Source of the DNA: Streptomyces sp. NBC_01142
GTDB lineage: Bacteria > Actinomycetota > Actinomycetes > Streptomycetales > Streptomycetaceae
Direction: 5' to 3'
Length of the DNA: 64,000 bases
Assembly (NCBI RefSeq): GCF_026341125.1
Contig: NZ_JAPEOR010000001.1
Location: forward strand, 930,001-994,000
This document shows, piece after piece, positions 9,627 to 17,841 of this stretch (its first letter is position 1; each line of letters opens with the position of its first letter). Below the pieces are notes generated by a model. It saw only the letters and a list, made by a program, of their open reading frames with translations, had not been told where the DNA came from and ran no database searches. The position numbers were made by a program, and so were the translations under genes.

Positions 9627-9850
9627 CACCAGTGCCCTCCGTACCGCTGCTGCTTCTGCCGGAGCCACGAGCTGACCTGCGCGGTTTCGTCGTCGGATGC
9701 GGCGCGCAGATCGTCGGCGCGGATGGTGGCGACGAAGTACACAAATCTGACGCGTCTGTGTTCGCCGTCCACACCGATGACTTTGCCGGGCCCGTAGGCG
9801 TCCGTGCCCGTGTGAGCGACGAAGGCTCCTACTGTGTGTGCCGCACCCAT
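9626..9850 (-). CDS. 74-residue hypothetical protein
   Basis: Small protein predicted to be mostly beta (GAFVAHTGTDAYGPGKVIGV ... VRFVYFVATIRADDL) with a charged C-terminal helix. It is divergent from the XRE regulator at 9967 with about 115 bases between them, and it is followed at once, through a TGATG overlap, by the 46-residue gene. The beta-rich core may be a small barrel (weak inference). No motif identifies a function. Confidence 0.6.
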   Translation of the reverse strand: MGAAHTVGAFVAHTGTDAYGPGKVIGVDGEHRRVRFVYFVATIRADDLRAASDDETAQVSSWLRQKQQRYGGHW

Positions 9851-9966
9851 AATCTCGCCGATTCCCTAGCTCTCCGTGGTGAACTGCTCACAGAATGACG
9901 CGAGCGGCATTACGCTCGGTAGGGGTTTGCACGTGACAACGCGAGCGTCACAAGGGGGAGTTGCCG

Positions 9967-10791
9967 ATGGCGATCGAGGACAACCCACAGTTCCGCACGA
10001 GGTACGGCGAGGAACTGAAGCGGCGGAGGGAGGCGGCGGACCTCACTCAGGAGGAGTTGAGCGAACGCGCGGTCATGTCGCGCACGCACGTCGCCCACAT
10101 CGAGGGCGGCCGCCGCAGACCGGACGTTGCGGACGCCCGCCGCCTCGACCAGGTCCTGAAGACGGGCGGCTTCTTCGAGCGGTTTCTGCCGACACTGGAC
10201 GGCAGGGCGGTGGCGGAACACTTCGCGGAGGCGCTGGAGTTCGAGCAGCACGCGACGGTGATCCGTGAGTACGCGCCGAAGTTGGTGCCGGGCATCCTCC
10301 AGACGGAGGCGTACGCGCGTGAGGTCCTGGGTTCTGGCCACCCGCCCAAGAACGCGGAGGAACGTGACAGGCTCCTCGTCACCCGCCTGGAAAGGGCCCG
10401 CATACTCGACCACTTCGACTCACCGGTGGTGTGGACGATGCTGGACGAGGCGGTGCTGCGACGCCCCATCGGCGGCCCGGCGGTGATGTGCGAACAGCTC
10501 CGTCACGTCCTGGCGCTGGGGGAGAGCCGCCGCATCCGCGTGCACGTGCTCCCCTTCTCCGTGGGCGCGCACGCCATGCTGGAAGGCTTCGTCTCGCTCA
10601 TGTGGTTCGACGACCTCCCGCCCATCGCCTACGTGGAGGGCTTGAAGTCCGGCCGGGTCTGGGAAGTGCCGTCCGTGGTGCGGCAATGCCAGGAGGTCTA
10701 CGATCATGCCCTGGGCGACGCCCTGTCGCACCGCAAGTCCCTGGGCTTGATCAGATCCGTCGCGGAGGAGTACGAGCATGAGGCGCAGTGA
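9967..10791 (+). CDS. XRE-family regulator with DUF5753 domain
   Basis: 274-residue DNA-binding regulator. The helix-turn-helix is at about residues 12-66 (YGEELKRRREAADLTQEEL ... SRTHVAHIEGGRRRPD), followed by the DUF5753 sensor-like domain to the C-terminus. ATG 9967 has an AGGGGGAG ribosome site 6 bases away; a TTG at 9961 touches that site and is unlikely. It overlaps the following DUF397 gene by 14 bases, the classic Streptomyces pair of the WhiJ type, in which the regulator and a small DUF397 partner act together in developmental control. Targets are unknown; it faces the toxin/immunity block tail to tail. Confidence 0.93.
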   Translation: MAIEDNPQFRTRYGEELKRRREAADLTQEELSERAVMSRTHVAHIEGGRRRPDVADARRLDQVLKTGGFFERFLPTLDGRAVAEHFAEALEFEQHATVIREYAPKLVPGILQTEAYAREVLGSGHPPKNAEERDRLLVTRLERARILDHFDSPVVWTMLDEAVLRRPIGGPAVMCEQLRHVLALGESRRIRVHVLPFSVGAHAMLEGFVSLMWFDDLPPIAYVEGLKSGRVWEVPSVVRQCQEVYDHALGDALSHRKSLGLIRSVAEEYEHEAQ

Positions 10792-10981
10792 GCACGCTCC
10801 GGCTTGGCGCAAGTCCAGCTACAGCGGCGGCAGCAGCGGCGAGTGCCTGGAAGTCGACGACGCCCACCCGACAGCGGTTCCGGTCCGCGACAGCAAGCGC
10901 CCCACAGCCCCGTCGGTCGCCTTCGGCCACGCTGCCTGGGCCTCTTTCGCCGCCGCCGTCCGGACGGGCGACCTCACCTAG
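10778..10981 (+). CDS. DUF397 protein
   Basis: 67-residue DUF397 protein recognised by WRKSSYSGGSSGECLEVDD near the N-terminus and the conserved VPVRDSK. Members are small partners of the adjacent XRE regulator. The start overlaps the regulator's end by 14 bases. Its TAG stop overlaps the 3' end of the opposite-strand DUF6193 gene by 8 bases. Confidence 0.92.
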   Translation: MRRSEHAPAWRKSSYSGGSSGECLEVDDAHPTAVPVRDSKRPTAPSVAFGHAAWASFAAAVRTGDLT

Positions 10982-11345
10982 GAACGTCGTCCGCCGTACC
11001 GATGACGGCCGGCCCGCAGCCCTCGGGAAGGTTGGCGACGACGAGCGCGAACGCCTCCTCGAGAGTGTCCACCTCACCAAGAGTGCCTACGGATTGGGCC
11101 GTTACCTGGTAGCCGCCCCGCCCCAAGCGATACACCACGGGCACGTGGGAACGCGGAAAGTCGGTGCACCGGCTGAGCCACAGGACGCCGTGGCTCACGC
11201 CGGGGTGCAGCTCCCGCAGCCGCGGCTGCGCGTAGGCGGCGCGGACGACAGCGGGGTCGATCAGGCCGTCCTCCAACGCCAGGATGCTCTGCCACTCGGC
11301 GGCGACGATCTCCGCTGCCGCCGTCGTGCTCTCACCTTGGGTCAC
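10974..11345 (-). CDS. DUF6193-like protein, copy 1 (last gene of the rhs operon)
   Basis: 123 residues. Shared core with its neighbours: AAEIVAAEWQ at the N-terminus, AAYAQPRLRELHPGVSHG in the middle, LSRCTDFP, a glycine-rich turn (GRGGYQV), and LEEAFALVVANLPEGCGPAV near the end. The pattern matches DUF6193, whose database label mentions natural-product biosynthesis but for which I know of no demonstrated function. It is the fifth gene after the RHS toxin; its GTG start overlaps the preceding stop as GTGA. By position it is a candidate immunity or orphan-immunity protein (inference). Confidence 0.82.
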   Translation of the reverse strand: MTQGESTTAAAEIVAAEWQSILALEDGLIDPAVVRAAYAQPRLRELHPGVSHGVLWLSRCTDFPRSHVPVVYRLGRGGYQVTAQSVGTLGEVDTLEEAFALVVANLPEGCGPAVIGTADDVPR

Positions 11346-11695
11346 AGGAATTGCCCCTTTCCCTCGATGGCGGGGCCGCAGTCCTCGGGCAGGCTGTCCA
11401 CGACCAGGGCGAACGCCTCCTCGAGCGTGTCGACTTCACCGAGCGTGCCTACACCGAGCGGGCCCCGGACCCAGAAGGTCCCGTCGGCCCGGGGATACAC
11501 GTAGCCCCCGACTTGAGCAGCAGGGAGACCGGTGTAACGGCTGAAGAACATGATGCCGTGGCTGACCCCTGGGTACAGCTCCCGAAGGCGCGGCTGCGCA
11601 TAGGCGGCACGGGCCATGGCCGGGTCGACCAGGCCCTCGCACCCCTCAAGAAAGCACCGCCATTGGGCGGCCACGATGTCTGCGGCGGAGGTCAC
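11342..11695 (-). CDS. DUF6193-like protein, copy 2
   Basis: 117 residues with the same core as its neighbours: SAADIVAAQWR, AAYAQPRLRELYPGVSHG, FFSRYTGLP, LEEAFALVVDSLPEDCGPAI. GTG 11695 is chosen because it overlaps the previous stop as GTGA and family homology starts there; an upstream in-frame start lies inside the previous gene. It is shorter at the N-terminus than copies 1, 3 and 5. Probably part of one polycistronic message with the RHS gene. Confidence 0.82.
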   Translation of the reverse strand: MTSAADIVAAQWRCFLEGCEGLVDPAMARAAYAQPRLRELYPGVSHGIMFFSRYTGLPAAQVGGYVYPRADGTFWVRGPLGVGTLGEVDTLEEAFALVVDSLPEDCGPAIEGKGQFL

Positions 11696-12063
11696 AGGTC
11701 GTCCGCCGTTCCGATGATGGCTGGGCCGCAGCCTTCGGGGAGGTTGGCCACGATCAGTTCGATCGCTTCCTCGAGGGTATCCGGCTCGCCCAGGACGACT
11801 CCGTCTGAGTGTCGGATGACCATGAAGCCTCCCCCGGCCCGGCGGAACAGCGCGCCCACGTCTCCCGGACCGGGAAAGCCTGTGCACCGGTTGACGTACA
11901 GGGCGCCGTGGCTGACCCCTGGGTACAGCTCCCGCAAGTGAGGGTGAGCGTGTGCCGCCTGAACCATCGCGGAGTCGATCCGGTCATCGTCGTACGTCAA
12001 GATGCTCTGCCATCTGGCGGCCACGATGTCCGCGGCCGCCATGGTGCTCTCATCTTGGGTCAC
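11692..12063 (-). CDS. DUF6193-like protein, copy 3
   Basis: 123 residues: MAAADIVAARWQ, AAHAHPHLRELYPGVSHG, VNRCTGFPGPGDVG, a glycine-rich turn, and LEEAIELIVANLPEGCGPAI. GTG 12063 overlaps the stop of the broken copy 4 as GTGA. It is the most divergent of the intact copies in the middle (NRCTGFPGP instead of SRCT). Confidence 0.82.
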   Translation of the reverse strand: MTQDESTMAAADIVAARWQSILTYDDDRIDSAMVQAAHAHPHLRELYPGVSHGALYVNRCTGFPGPGDVGALFRRAGGGFMVIRHSDGVVLGEPDTLEEAIELIVANLPEGCGPAIIGTADDL

Positions 12064-12420
12064 AGGGTGTCCGGGGTGCCGTCGACGGCCGGGCCGCAGC
12101 CCTCGGGGAGGTTGGCGGCGATCAAGTCGTATGCCTCCTCCACGGTCTCTGCCACGCCGAGGGCGTGTTGCCGGACTGGCGAAGCACTCGGTAGCCGCCG
12201 GCGACCTCGGGGAACGCGGTGCCGACATCGTGTGTCCACGGGTACTTGGTGCACCGGCTCAAGTACAGGACCCCGTGGCTGACCATGGGGAAGAGCTCCC
12301 GCAATGGAGGGTGGGCATAAGCAGTGCAGCAGTGCGGGGCACGACAGGGTCGATCCGATCTGCGCCGTAAGCGAGGACAGCCTGCCATTCCGCAGCCACG
12401 ATGTCCGCGGCTTCGGTCAC
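12060..12420 (-). pseudogene. DUF6193-like protein, copy 4, broken by two frameshifts
   Basis: Reading starts at GTG 12420 (TEAADIVAAEWQ), runs into DRIDPVVPRT, then jumps frame at an 8-base tandem duplication (AGCAGTGC twice on the + strand, 12320-12335). Deleting one copy restores PRTAYAHPPLREL exactly in line with the paralogues. The middle part (FPMVSHGVLYLSRCTKYP ... GGYRVLRQSG) then loses one base near 12160-12172 and the third frame finishes VEEAYDLIAANLPEGCGP. Start and stop overlaps (GTGA) with both neighbours are intact, so the decay looks recent. A sequencing error could explain the single-base loss but hardly the 8-base duplication. Confidence 0.85.
12320..12335 (+). repeat. 8-bp tandem duplication causing a frameshift
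   Basis: AGCAGTGC occurs twice in tandem inside the fourth DUF6193-like gene. Removing one copy restores the reading frame and the spacing seen in all the paralogues. Confidence 0.85.
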
Positions 12421-12800
12421 AGGTCATCCTTCGTGCCGATGATTGCGGGCCCGCACCCCTCGGGGAGATGAGCCACGACCAGCGCGAACGCCTCCTCGAC
12501 AGTGGCTGTCTCGCCCAGGATTCCTTCGCCGGCTTGGCCCGAGACCTGGAAGCCACCCGCGACGAGGGAATTGACCAGGGGGACATCCTGCGATGAGGGA
12601 AGCTCGGTGCACCGGCTGAGGTACAGGGCGCCGTGGCTGACACGGGGGTACAGCTCCCGCAGTCGCGGCTGCGCGTAGGCGGCGCGGACCATCGCGGGAT
12701 TGATCAGGTCCTCGGCTTCCTCAAGGAAGTAACGCCACTCGGCGGCCACAATGTCCGCGGCACTCGTTGATGACCCGTCATCCGGCATGCGATTCGTCAC
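12417..12800 (-). CDS. DUF6193-like protein, copy 5 (directly after the RHS toxin)
   Basis: 127 residues with the family core: AADIVAAEWRYFLEEAEDL, AAYAQPRLRELYPRVSHG, LSRCTELPSSQDVP, VEEAFALVVAHLPEGCGPAI. GTG 12800 overlaps the RHS stop as GTGA, so translation is coupled to the toxin. In polymorphic toxin loci the gene immediately 3' of the toxin usually encodes its immunity protein; this is therefore the best immunity candidate of the five (inference). An internal ATG at 12787 is a possible alternative start. Confidence 0.85.
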   Translation of the reverse strand: MTNRMPDDGSSTSAADIVAAEWRYFLEEAEDLINPAMVRAAYAQPRLRELYPRVSHGALYLSRCTELPSSQDVPLVNSLVAGGFQVSGQAGEGILGETATVEEAFALVVAHLPEGCGPAIIGTKDDL

Positions 12801-15800
12801 GTGTTCTTCGTTCCCTTCGGCATCTGGATTTCAGGGATGTTCGGCTTGGGGACGTCAATTCTCTCGTTGTTCGAGTACCAGTGGATCTCTTCCCACGGGC
12901 GCCCGTCACGCATGTGCTCTGGGTATCCGTCCGCGACGTCAATCTCGTACTTCTTTACGTAGTAGGCGACTTGACTCATCTCCCATGCCGTTCCGAATCC
13001 CTCGGGTGGCCTGTTTCCCTCCTTGGGGGAGTACGGTGAGCCCTCTGCCACTGCATGCTGGAACGCTGCGACGATCGTCTCAGGTGTGTTCCAGTCGGCT
13101 TTATCACCGTCCTTGTTCGGCATGCCATCCAGAGTGATGGACAGGGTGGTGTTGCGGTCCTTCACTGCATCCATAACGTTCGTCATCCACACGGGCGAGC
13201 CGCCTTCGATCCCGGCGTAGTCTCCACCGTTGTAGGTGTGCGCTCCCGGATCCTGGGGCCGATTCGGGTCGTGATCAGGGTCGTTGGGATCGTTGCGCAG
13301 GTGCCTTGCCAGCGCATTCGACACGAGGGTGGGGCGCTGGTTCACGCCGAGCACCACGCTGTGCCGGGGCTTCTCACTGCCCCTGTGCGGGCACATCGCC
13401 AGCCCCAGCGGGTCGATCCATCGCGTCGGGTTGTCGACGTACGCGACCGCGTTCGGCGCCGGTACCAGACCCAGCGGGTCCGGCGACACATAGCGCCCGG
13501 ACTCCGGGTCGTAATGCCGGTGGCGGTTGTAGTGGAGCTGCGACTCCGGGTCGAAGTACTGGCCCGGGAAGCGCAGCGGCGTGTACGCCCCCGCGCCGCG
13601 GTTCCACGTCGTCGTGCCCCACAGCGTGGCGCGCGTGTGCCAGGCCACCTCGCCGTGCTCGTCGACGAGTTCGCGCGGGGTGCCGACCAGGTCCGTGACG
13701 ATCGCGAAGAAGCGGCTGTCGACCTCCGACTGGTCCAGGAGCCGGCGCTCGACCTGGGTGACCGGCTTCACGCCGTCGTGGTCCCAGGTCAGGGCGACGG
13801 ACTCCGGGGAGCCGGGTACATGGGTGGCCTGTTCGCAGAGGGTGTCACCGTCCCAGGTGAAGGTCACCTCCTCGGCGACCGTCGCCCCGTCCGCCGACAG
13901 GCGCTGCTTCGCGATACGGCGGCCCAGCGCGTCGTACACGTACCGCCAGTGCGTTCCGTCCGGAGTGGTGACCGAGATCAGGCGGTCCTCGGCGTCCCAG
14001 CCGTAGTGCCAGGTGTCCGGCTTGCGGGAGAGGCGGGCCTTCTGGCGCAGGACCACCCGGCCCTGTGCGTCGTGCTCGTAGCGGACGGAGCCCGCGCGGC
14101 CGATGCGGGTACCGGTGTACTCGCGCGAACCGGTGGCGTCGCCGGTGCCCGGCCAGGCCGCCTCGGTCTGGTTGCCGGCCTCGTCGTACGCGTACCGCTC
14201 GCTCCAGTTCTCGGCGGTGACGGCGGTGACCCGGCCCTCCCGGGTCAGCTCCAACTGCCGTCGGCCGCCGAGGTGGTCGTCGACCGAGGTGAGGTGGCCG
14301 TCCGGGCGGTAGGCGTACGAGCGGCGCTGCACGGTCGAGTCGTCGGCGCCCCGCACCAGCTGGTCGGTGAGGCGGCCCGCGGCGTCGTAGGCGTGGTCGA
14401 TGGTCAGGGTCTCGCCGATGCGGCGGGTGGTCTCCCGGCCCGATTCGTCGAACTCGAAGACCACTTGGACACCGGACGCGTCCAGCTCCGCGTGCAGGTC
14501 TGCCGGGTAGGTCCAGGAGCTGACCGCACCGGAGGGCGTGGTGCGGCGGGTGCGGCGGCCGGTCTCGTCGTAGGTGTTGGTCAGTTCCCGGCCGTTGCAC
14601 GTCTCCCGCAGCACCCGGCCCGAGCTGTCACGTACGAACGTCAGCTCCGTGTCCGGGCCTATCGCACCGGCGAGATGGCCGTGGCTGTCGTAGGTGAAGC
14701 GGGTGACCGCGCCCTCGGCGTCCTTGACGACGACCCGGCCGGCGATGTCCCGCTCGTACCGGACCGTCTGGCCCAGGCCGTTCGTACGGGCGGAGAGCCG
14801 GCCCATCACATCGTGCGCGTACGTGAGGGTGCGGCCGTCGAAGTCCGTCTCGGACGTCAGCCGGCCGGCCTGGTCGTACGCGTAGTTCCAGGTGAGGCCC
14901 TGCGGGTTGGTGACCCGCGCGACACGCAGCTCGGTGTCGTGGGCGAACTCGTGGCGCGCCCCGTCCGGCGTGGTGCGGGCGGCGACCAGGTCGAAGTGGG
15001 TGTACTCGAAGCGGCTTTCGCCACCCATCGCGTCAGTGTGGACGAGGCAGTTGCCCTCGCCGTCGTACGTCCAGGACTGCTGCGAGCCGTCCGGATCGGT
15101 GCGCCGGGCGAGCTTGCCCTCGACAGTCCACTCCAGCTCGGTGGTGCGGCCGTGCGGATCGGTGATCCGGACAGCGCGGCCGAACGCGTCGCGTGTGTAG
15201 CGCGTGACCGTGCCGAGCGGGCCGCGGATCGCCAGCGGGAGGCCGGCGGCGTCGCAGCGCAGCCGGTCCAGGGCACCCAGCGAGTCGTCGACACCGGTGA
15301 GATGGCCGTGCGCGTCGTGCGTGAGACGGGTCGTCGTCCCGTTCGGGCGGGTGAAGAGGGTCGGGTTGCCGCGCTCGTCGTACTCCTGCCGCGACGTGGA
15401 ACCGTCCGGCCCGGTGACGGAGGCGAGCTGGTTCAGCTCGTTGTACTCGACCGTGGCCGAGCTGCCGTCCGGGTGGGCGACACCGGTCAGATTGCCGCGG
15501 TCGTCGTACGTGTACGTGGTGGTCCGGCCGAGCGCGTCCGTGCGGGAGAGCAGGCGATCGTACCGGTCCCACACCTGACGGACCGTGGTGCCCAGGACAT
15601 CCGTCTCCGCCACGACCTGGAGGTGGTCGTTGAGGACGTAGACCTTCGTCGCGCCCGTCGAGTCCGTGTAGCGGGTGATCCGGTCGCCCGTCTCGGCGTG
15701 GACGTCGTACGCGAACGTCGACGACAGATAGCCGTCCGGCCCGATCGTGCGGACGACACGGCCTCCGGTGTCGTACACGTACTGGAACGTGGAGTCGTTG

Positions 15801-17662
15801 CGGTCGGTCCAGGACGTGATGCGGGTGTCCGCGTCGTACGTGAAACGCAAGGGGAGGCCGGAGGAGTTGACGACCTCGGTCAGGTTGCCCAGGCCGTCGT
15901 AGCCGTAGCGCATGACGGTGACCGGGCCGTCGGGAGTGCGCAGGGCGAGCTCGCGTATGCGGGCGTCCTCGGCGGTCAGCGTGACCAGGTAGCCGCCGCT
16001 GTGCGTGACCGTGGTGGGCGTGCCGTCGCCGCGGCGGGCGAAGGTGATGCCGTTGAGGTTGCGGTCCTCGACGTCGGTGAGCCAGTAGGCGACCGACTCG
16101 TTGTACGGGCTGCCCGTGAAGGAGCGCGTCAGGCCGGTGTGCGGGTCAGTGATGCGGTACGTGGTTTCCGCGTTGTCCTGCCCGCCGTACGCCAGGGGCA
16201 GGCGCGGGCCCTCCAGCGGCATGACGCCGTCCGTGTCGTCGGGGCGCGGCAGGCGCGGGTAGATCAGGAGTGATCCGTCCTCGCGGGCCCAGACGGCACC
16301 GGCGCCGAGCGGGTCGAGCTCGAGGCGTTCGTCCAGGGTGGAGGCCCAACTGCGGCCGAACCACTGGCCGTAGCGGTACCCGGACAGGTGTGTGCGGCGC
16401 AGGATCAGGGGCAGGGCGCCCGGTAGCGACAGATCGGTCTGCGGCAGCGTCATCTCGCCGGTGGCCACGTCGATCGGGTCGTTCTCGCAGGTCTTCTTGT
16501 TGAGCGAGATGCCGTTGCGGCGCGGGTCGGACTTGGTGTCCTTCAGTGAGTCGGGCTTCAGGTGCGCGGAGTCCTTGGATCCGTTGCGACCGGGGCCGGC
16601 TCCGTTCGACTTGCCGTCGCGGTCGTGGTTCCCGTCCTTGCGCTGGCGCGCCAGACGGGCCTTGACGTCGGCGTCGTAGTTCTTCTGGTCGTCGGAGATC
16701 TGCTTGACCGCCTTGGGCAGGTCCTTTCCGACGTGATCGCCCATGGTCCTGTTGGCTTTGGAGAGGGCCTTGATCGCCTTGTCGATCACCGGGTCGAGTG
16801 CCTGGGCGATGTCGTCCTTGCCGCGGGTACGGCCGTGGTGGCTCTTGGCCTTCGACAGTTTGCCGGCCGTCTTGCCGTGCATGCCCACGCTGACCCGGTT
16901 GAGCTCGGTGCCCGCCCGGCCGTGCTCGGCGTGCTCGATGTGGACGCCGTCCTTGCCCTTGCCGCCGCCTCCGCCGGAGCCGCCGGCCGAAGCCAGGTGC
17001 ATGGCGTCCTTGGCGCCGGCGACGCCTTCGTTGAAGCCGTCCTTGCCGGCCTGGCCGACCTGGTTGAGATCCACGCCGTCCTGCAGGCCAAGGGCGTTGG
17101 CGCCGAGCTGGACCACGAGGTCGGCCGCCATGCTCTCCAGAGCCGCGACGGCGGGTTCGGTCATCGCCGAGACGATGTAGGCGACGACCTCCTCCAGGCA
17201 CTCCTTGATGACTTTCCGGATGGCCTGCTGCGCGATCGCGATCGCCGCACCGCCGATGAGCATGGACAGTCCGCCGGTGACCGGTATCAGCGCCATCGAG
17301 ACGCCCGCCTTGGCCGCCAGCACGCTCAAGTGGCCGATCGCGACGTACTTCATCGCCTCGATCGCCGTGGCGGCGTTGTCCAGCGCGCCGGCGATCGTGC
17401 GGGCCGCGGCGGCCATGTCCTTGATGTGCTTGTCCTTGACCTTGCCCCAGTGGCCGTTGAGCGCCTCGAGCGCCTCGCCGTTGCCGGAGGAAAGCAAACG
17501 TTGCACATGATTGTTCGCAAGCTGGCCGTCGTCCTCGACGTCGTCGGCGAACTCCCGCAAGGTGTCCGCCATGTCGCGGTACGCGTCCTCGTCGACGTTC
17601 GGCCAGGAGACGCCGATGAGGTCAAGCATGGTGTCGGCCCAGTCCGGCACGGTCACAGACAC
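12797..17662 (-). CDS. RHS-repeat polymorphic toxin (WXG-like / DUF6531 / RHS / C-terminal toxin-like tail)
   Basis: 1,621 residues. Order: a helical WXG100-like N-terminus (about 5-110, with SWPNVDEDAYRDMADTLREF), a hydrophobic stretch (about 110-150), a Lys/Asp-rich linker, DUF6531 (starting near CENDPIDVATGEMTLP, residue about 390), many YD/RHS repeats (about 530-1370, GxxTxYTYD-like units), the core-closing GRYVSPDPLGL and WIDPLGL, then a 200-residue variable tail with AHTYNGGDYAG, SPVWMTNVMDAV and LSITLDGMPN. The tail resembles tails labelled polymorphic toxin type 27, from memory and not certain. Export by a type VII-like route is suggested by the N-terminus. GTG 17662 has a GGGGGGA site 9 bases upstream; ATG 17722 has none. 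It heads the operon of DUF6193 genes. Confidence 0.9.
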   Translation of the reverse strand: MSVTVPDWADTMLDLIGVSWPNVDEDAYRDMADTLREFADDVEDDGQLANNHVQRLLSSGNGEALEALNGHWGKVKDKHIKDMAAAARTIAGALDNAATAIEAMKYVAIGHLSVLAAKAGVSMALIPVTGGLSMLIGGAAIAIAQQAIRKVIKECLEEVVAYIVSAMTEPAVAALESMAADLVVQLGANALGLQDGVDLNQVGQAGKDGFNEGVAGAKDAMHLASAGGSGGGGGKGKDGVHIEHAEHGRAGTELNRVSVGMHGKTAGKLSKAKSHHGRTRGKDDIAQALDPVIDKAIKALSKANRTMGDHVGKDLPKAVKQISDDQKNYDADVKARLARQRKDGNHDRDGKSNGAGPGRNGSKDSAHLKPDSLKDTKSDPRRNGISLNKKTCENDPIDVATGEMTLPQTDLSLPGALPLILRRTHLSGYRYGQWFGRSWASTLDERLELDPLGAGAVWAREDGSLLIYPRLPRPDDTDGVMPLEGPRLPLAYGGQDNAETTYRITDPHTGLTRSFTGSPYNESVAYWLTDVEDRNLNGITFARRGDGTPTTVTHSGGYLVTLTAEDARIRELALRTPDGPVTVMRYGYDGLGNLTEVVNSSGLPLRFTYDADTRITSWTDRNDSTFQYVYDTGGRVVRTIGPDGYLSSTFAYDVHAETGDRITRYTDSTGATKVYVLNDHLQVVAETDVLGTTVRQVWDRYDRLLSRTDALGRTTTYTYDDRGNLTGVAHPDGSSATVEYNELNQLASVTGPDGSTSRQEYDERGNPTLFTRPNGTTTRLTHDAHGHLTGVDDSLGALDRLRCDAAGLPLAIRGPLGTVTRYTRDAFGRAVRITDPHGRTTELEWTVEGKLARRTDPDGSQQSWTYDGEGNCLVHTDAMGGESRFEYTHFDLVAARTTPDGARHEFAHDTELRVARVTNPQGLTWNYAYDQAGRLTSETDFDGRTLTYAHDVMGRLSARTNGLGQTVRYERDIAGRVVVKDAEGAVTRFTYDSHGHLAGAIGPDTELTFVRDSSGRVLRETCNGRELTNTYDETGRRTRRTTPSGAVSSWTYPADLHAELDASGVQVVFEFDESGRETTRRIGETLTIDHAYDAAGRLTDQLVRGADDSTVQRRSYAYRPDGHLTSVDDHLGGRRQLELTREGRVTAVTAENWSERYAYDEAGNQTEAAWPGTGDATGSREYTGTRIGRAGSVRYEHDAQGRVVLRQKARLSRKPDTWHYGWDAEDRLISVTTPDGTHWRYVYDALGRRIAKQRLSADGATVAEEVTFTWDGDTLCEQATHVPGSPESVALTWDHDGVKPVTQVERRLLDQSEVDSRFFAIVTDLVGTPRELVDEHGEVAWHTRATLWGTTTWNRGAGAYTPLRFPGQYFDPESQLHYNRHRHYDPESGRYVSPDPLGLVPAPNAVAYVDNPTRWIDPLGLAMCPHRGSEKPRHSVVLGVNQRPTLVSNALARHLRNDPNDPDHDPNRPQDPGAHTYNGGDYAGIEGGSPVWMTNVMDAVKDRNTTLSITLDGMPNKDGDKADWNTPETIVAAFQHAVAEGSPYSPKEGNRPPEGFGTAWEMSQVAYYVKKYEIDVADGYPEHMRDGRPWEEIHWYSNNERIDVPKPNIPEIQMPKGTKNT

Positions 17663-17841
17663 GGTATGAAGTCCCCCCGTTTGGAACTCTGTTCGCACTA
17701 TGTAAGTTCGAAACCCTCTCATGACGCTACATCAGCGATCAACGCTCGTCTCTGTGGCGGCAGATCGTCCTCCCGGCCGGGACGGTATCCGTTGTCACAC
17801 AGCCGGCAAACCGCTTCCTCCGCCCGCGGGGGCAGGGGGCC

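Noticed and set aside
13055..16273. A 1,072-codon open frame on the + strand opposite the RHS gene
   Set aside because: It is a mirror of the repetitive, GC-rich RHS coding strand; the product is Arg/Val/Ala-rich with no domain, and no ribosome site was found.
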